Under the pieces are notes generated by a model that was not told the origin of the DNA, searched no databases, and worked only from the letters and a program-made list of their open reading frames with translations. From Spirochaetaceae bacterium (lineage in GTDB: Bacteria > Spirochaetota > Spirochaetia > SZUA-6 > RPPD01), in assembly GCA_003818675.1 (NCBI GenBank), contig RPPD01000043.1, positions 1-9,681 of the forward strand: DNA of 9,681 nt, written 5' to 3'. Positions 6,339 through 9,681 of this stretch are shown piece by piece (positions within the stretch are counted from its first letter, which is position 1; each line of letters begins with the position of its first letter). The position numbers and the translations under genes are program-made.

Positions 6339-9300
6339 ATGCCAAAAATTGAAGACATAGACAAATTGAAGGAAATGGTCAATTCTCTGGGCAACGAACC
6401 TGCGATAAGACAGGCCAGGGGCGAAGCTGTCGAAAATCTTTCTGCACCTGAGCAGGGTCTTTCGCAGGATTTGTCCGACCTTTTGGGAATTTCCGGCCAG
6501 ACAAAGGAAGAAGGTCCCAAAGATGAGGATTCATTCTCCCTGGACAGCCTGGATCTGGGCAACATCACGGCGGAGACTCCTGAAGCGCCAGAGTCGCCCG
6601 AAATACCTTCCGAAATACCCACAGAACCTTCCACTGGGGCACCCTCAACCAATGCGCTCTCTGCCGACGAAATCCCATCTGATGATCAGGGGCTTTCCCT
6701 TACCGGTGATGATTTTGAATCACTATTCAAGGATGCGATGGCCATAACCGAGGGACAGCCGGGAGAATCCACTGTAGCTGATGAAATTCTGGGGGAGGGG
6801 ATTCCTTCCGCAGAAGCTTCTTCCCTTGATACAGTGGGTGACTTTGACCTGCCTGATGCAAGTGAGATGACTTCGTTAGGCAGTGCTGAGACAACCGAAC
6901 CAGATACTACTGTTCCGCCGGGTACAGAATCACTTTTTGAGACTGGCTTTGATGAGAGCGCCCAAACCGGAATACCTGAGTTTGAACTCCCCGAAAGCAG
7001 CGCAGAGCAACCCGGCGCTGAAGAACCTGTTGCAGAGCAACCAGAGGAGGAGTCGCAGGAAGGTTTTTCTGAAGCGGATTTTTCCTCTTTCAAGCTTCCT
7101 GACTTCGGCGATTTCTCACAGACAGCTGGCGGCGCTGAAGAACCTGGTATGGAGACCCCTGGAAGTGAATTGGGATCTGAAGCATTCAGTGAAGGTATAT
7201 CCCCGGAAGAGGCATTTGGCGAGGGGTCATCTACTGAGGTTCCGGAATTCCGGATGCCGGGTATTTCCGGGCTTGACCAGAATGCGGGCATTGAAGAAGA
7301 GGCGGCTGCAGAAGCGCCACCTGTGATGGGCGAAGCTGTAGAAATCGAAGCTGGACCAGATGAGGAAAAATCAATACCAGAGGAATCAGCTTTTGAAATG
7401 CCTGATGTATCTGGAATGAATTTCCCCACCATGGAGGAAATGTCCGCTTCTCCTGAACCTGAAGAAGGGATGCAGGAAGATAAGCTGGGTACAGGACAGC
7501 CTTCCGGGAAAGCAGGAGACCAGCACCTGGACCAGTATGCCGTGGATGATTTTTCACTTCCTGAGGGAGGAAAGGGTTATGAAGCCGCCACCTTCGAGGA
7601 ACCCGCTGGTTTTAAGGAAAAGATGCGCGGTACGCCGACTGGAAAAATCCAGGGGAAAGACGGTATGGGTCTGCCAGGCGGCATGGATGAGTCGCACCAG
7701 TTTTCACAGTCTGATTTTGATAGAATAAAAAGAACACTCGCCTCCCTGCCGCTTAACTTGAAAATGGCAGTTGAGGAGCTTATAGGAGAACAGGAGCTCT
7801 TCGGTGAAAAACTGAATATTCTCCTGAACGCTTTGCTTGCAGGTGAATCCCCAAAGGCAATAGCGGGTATTGTCTCGTCCATTACCGGGAAAAAAATAGT
7901 ACTTCCCAAGAGTTTTGAAAAAAGAACAGGAACTGCGTTTGAAGCCGAGCGTGAAAGTTTTGCTTTCTGGCTTAAAACAAAGGGTTGGAAAGTAACCCTC
8001 GTTGTCACAGGGGTGGTCCTGCTTCTTTTCCTTATAGGATGGGTTGCCTCGGAGTATGTGATAAAACCGATTTCTGCAATGTCGCTTTATGATGAGGGTT
8101 ATCGCATGCTTGCGGCAGGGAATCAGACAACAGCAAATGCCAAGTTTGATGAGGCAATCCGTATCTGGGATTCAAAGGACCAATACTACCGCTTCGCGGA
8201 GGGCTTTCTTGAAAAGGACAATATCGCATTTGCACGCCATAAATATATAGCGCTCCTCAGGCGTTACCCGGGTGATGCCAGGGGTTTGATCGACCTTGCC
8301 AGACTTGAGACACTTGCAGGAAATTTTTTGCGTTCGGAGGAACTGCTTGTAACTGGCGCCACGGATCCAGCCACCAGATTCACATGGTACGGTTTTCTCC
8401 AGAACGACCCCAATAATTTTGAAGCCAATATCGCTTCAGCTGAAAACTATCTCGCCTGGTCAGAAGTGGATTTTACCAGGCAGAAGGATGCTGAGCAGGT
8501 GTACACATTCATCGCTCAAAAATTTCCAGACAGGCCCGAGTCGCACATGGCGCGCCTGGATTACCTGATCCGAATAGAGGCAGTCGCCCAGGAAAAGGGA
8601 ATAAAGGATTTTGACAATCTGAACAGAATCCTCGCCTACAGGACATTCCTGCGGGACAAGGGATGGTCAATAATTGATCCCAAAGTGTATACCCGCATGG
8701 CTTCATATTTGATTGACAAAAAAGAATACGATTATGTGGACGAGATTCTTGCCAGAGCAAAGGAACGGAATCCAGGCGATCCATTTATCTATTTTGAACT
8801 TGCACGCTATTATAAGGCAACAGGATCTACGCGCGAGCGGGAGGCCTTGGAATGGGCGGTCAAGTATTTCGAAAATCCGCCTGAAAGCAAGGACCCGGGC
8901 AGGGCATGGATGCTCGCCCAGGAACGCAGGTATTCCCTGGAACGGACTGCCAGGCATATACTCGCGTATAACCTGCTCGGAGAATCATATCTTTACGACA
9001 AAGCAGACCCCAAGCCGGAAAAAGCGCTGCCGATGTTTATTGCCGCACAGAGGCTGTTTGTGCAGGAACAACAGAGGCTCCTGGAACTGCCTATGGCCAA
9101 AGACGGCGCTTTTGGAAAAATCTACTACAACCTCGGTGTGATAGCTTTCAGCAACAGTGACTTTGACCCGGCGCTTGCGCATTTTTCAGACGCCAGAAAG
9201 TCCGGTTTTATCAGCCCTGACCAGTTCTACAAGACCGGATTTATCAGGTTCAGGAAAGGTGATTTTGACGCTGCCCTGCTGGACTTTGACAGCGCCCTGA

Positions 9301-9681
9301 AGGAACTCCCTGACAATATCCCGGCGCTTTTTGCAATCGCATCCACGGAATACAGGAAGCGGCAATATGCCATTGCCCAGGGATATTACCTGCATCTTTT
9401 GGAAATGCTGGATATGCAAAAGGCCGCAATTCCAGGCGCCATCCAGGCAGATAACAATCCAACACACAGGAATCTGGTGGTGAACATGTTCCTGGTTTTA
9501 AACAACCTAGGTTGCACCTACTTCAAGCAGTCAACTGTCAAGGGTCAGGAGTATGAGACACGCTCCCTCGTGATGTTTACAAGGGCCATGCAGCTTTTTG
9601 ATGCAATTTCACGTGACGTTGTAACCATGGAACGGCTTAGAGAGACTACAACTTCTGTCAGGGTTGGTGTGAAGGAGACAG
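6339..9681 (+). CDS. Very large single-pass membrane TPR protein with acidic low-complexity N-terminal tail, 3' end cut by window
   Basis: The frame is open from the ATG at 6339 to the window end, at least 1114 residues. Residues 1-20 form a charged helix. About 25-455 is rich in E, D, P, S and G and probably disordered, with six copies of a short F-x-(L/M)-P motif. About 459-530 is a compact helical block. One membrane helix spans about 553-571 and is preceded by K-T-K-G-W-K, which places the tail in the cytoplasm and the C-terminal part in the periplasm. TPR-like helix pairs begin at about 582 and recur to the edge; the clearest lie at about 928-1025 (F-D-P-A-L-A-H-F; G-D-F-D-A-A-L-L-D-F). 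A GTG at 6309 is an alternative start. The purine stretch AGGAGAAGGGG (6315-6325) lies rather far from the ATG. TPR proteins with a membrane anchor build the periplasmic flagellar collar in Borrelia; equivalence here is only a hypothesis. Confidence 0.9.
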   Translation, partial: MPKIEDIDKLKEMVNSLGNEPAIRQARGEAVENLSAPEQGLSQDLSDLLGISGQTKEEGPKDEDSFSLDSLDLGNITAETPEAPESPEIPSEIPTEPSTGAPSTNALSADEIPSDDQGLSLTGDDFESLFKDAMAITEGQPGESTVADEILGEGIPSAEASSLDTVGDFDLPDASEMTSLGSAETTEPDTTVPPGTESLFETGFDESAQTGIPEFELPESSAEQPGAEEPVAEQPEEESQEGFSEADFSSFKLPDFGDFSQTAGGAEEPGMETPGSELGSEAFSEGISPEEAFGEGSSTEVPEFRMPGISGLDQNAGIEEEAAAEAPPVMGEAVEIEAGPDEEKSIPEESAFEMPDVSGMNFPTMEEMSASPEPEEGMQEDKLGTGQPSGKAGDQHLDQYAVDDFSLPEGGKGYEAATFEEPAGFKEKMRGTPTGKIQGKDGMGLPGGMDESHQFSQSDFDRIKRTLASLPLNLKMAVEELIGEQELFGEKLNILLNALLAGESPKAIAGIVSSITGKKIVLPKSFEKRTGTAFEAERESFAFWLKTKGWKVTLVVTGVVLLLFLIGWVASEYVIKPISAMSLYDEGYRMLAAGNQTTANAKFDEAIRIWDSKDQYYRFAEGFLEKDNIAFARHKYIALLRRYPGDARGLIDLARLETLAGNFLRSEELLVTGATDPATRFTWYGFLQNDPNNFEANIASAENYLAWSEVDFTRQKDAEQVYTFIAQKFPDRPESHMARLDYLIRIEAVAQEKGIKDFDNLNRILAYRTFLRDKGWSIIDPKVYTRMASYLIDKKEYDYVDEILARAKERNPGDPFIYFELARYYKATGSTREREALEWAVKYFENPPESKDPGRAWMLAQERRYSLERTARHILAYNLLGESYLYDKADPKPEKALPMFIAAQRLFVQEQQRLLELPMAKDGAFGKIYYNLGVIAFSNSDFDPALAHFSDARKSGFISPDQFYKTGFIRFRKGDFDAALLDFDSALKELPDNIPALFAIASTEYRKRQYAIAQGYYLHLLEMLDMQKAAIPGAIQADNNPTHRNLVVNMFLVLNNLGCTYFKQSTVKGQEYETRSLVMFTRAMQLFDAISRDVVTMERLRETTTSVRVGVKET

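Noticed and set aside
6686..7432. Long minus-strand frame of 248 codons rich in Ser and Pro
   Set aside because: It is the antisense shadow of the acidic low-complexity tail; biased codon composition of the real gene keeps it open.

Overview
The window reads as chromosomal DNA of a spirochaete, most likely a Treponema relative of moderate G+C (perhaps a termite-gut or free-living type). That assignment is an inference from gene style: tandem c-di-GMP proteins, large single-pass TPR proteins and a secreted tandem glycogen-binding-fold protein. There are no rRNA, tRNA, phage, IS or CRISPR signals. Seven protein genes fill nearly all of the window, and both window edges cut a gene.

Left part (1-3478) is signalling. 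A hybrid sensor histidine kinase (PAS-like, GAF, HisKA, HATPase, start of a receiver domain) runs leftward from 1798 off the edge. Diverging from it is a small PilZ c-di-GMP receptor (1934-2308). Ending 3 bases from the PilZ stop is a leftward HD-GYP phosphodiesterase-type protein (2312-3478) with two substitutions at normally conserved active-site positions. Receptor and putative degrading enzyme thus sit tail to tail next to a kinase.

Middle part (3546-5357) is a rightward two-gene operon. It encodes a protein with two N-terminal membrane helices and a TPR-like domain, then a soluble helical protein of unknown function. It diverges from the HD-GYP gene across 67 bases that carry opposing, overlapping promoter elements.

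Right part (5359-9681) holds a leftward exported protein with two CBM48/AMPK-beta-like folds and no catalytic domain. A 266-base divergent spacer packed with inverted repeats follows, then a very large rightward gene open to the window end. That gene encodes a protein of at least 1114 residues: a long acidic, probably disordered cytoplasmic tail carrying six copies of a short F-x-(L/M)-P motif, a conserved helical block, one membrane helix and a TPR array probably in the periplasm. The architecture recalls the TPR proteins of the spirochaete periplasmic flagellar collar, but that link is only a hypothesis.

The observations most worth a second look are the motif-repeat tail, the altered HD-GYP site, the structured spacer upstream of the large TPR gene, and the split tryptophan pattern of the double CBM48 protein.
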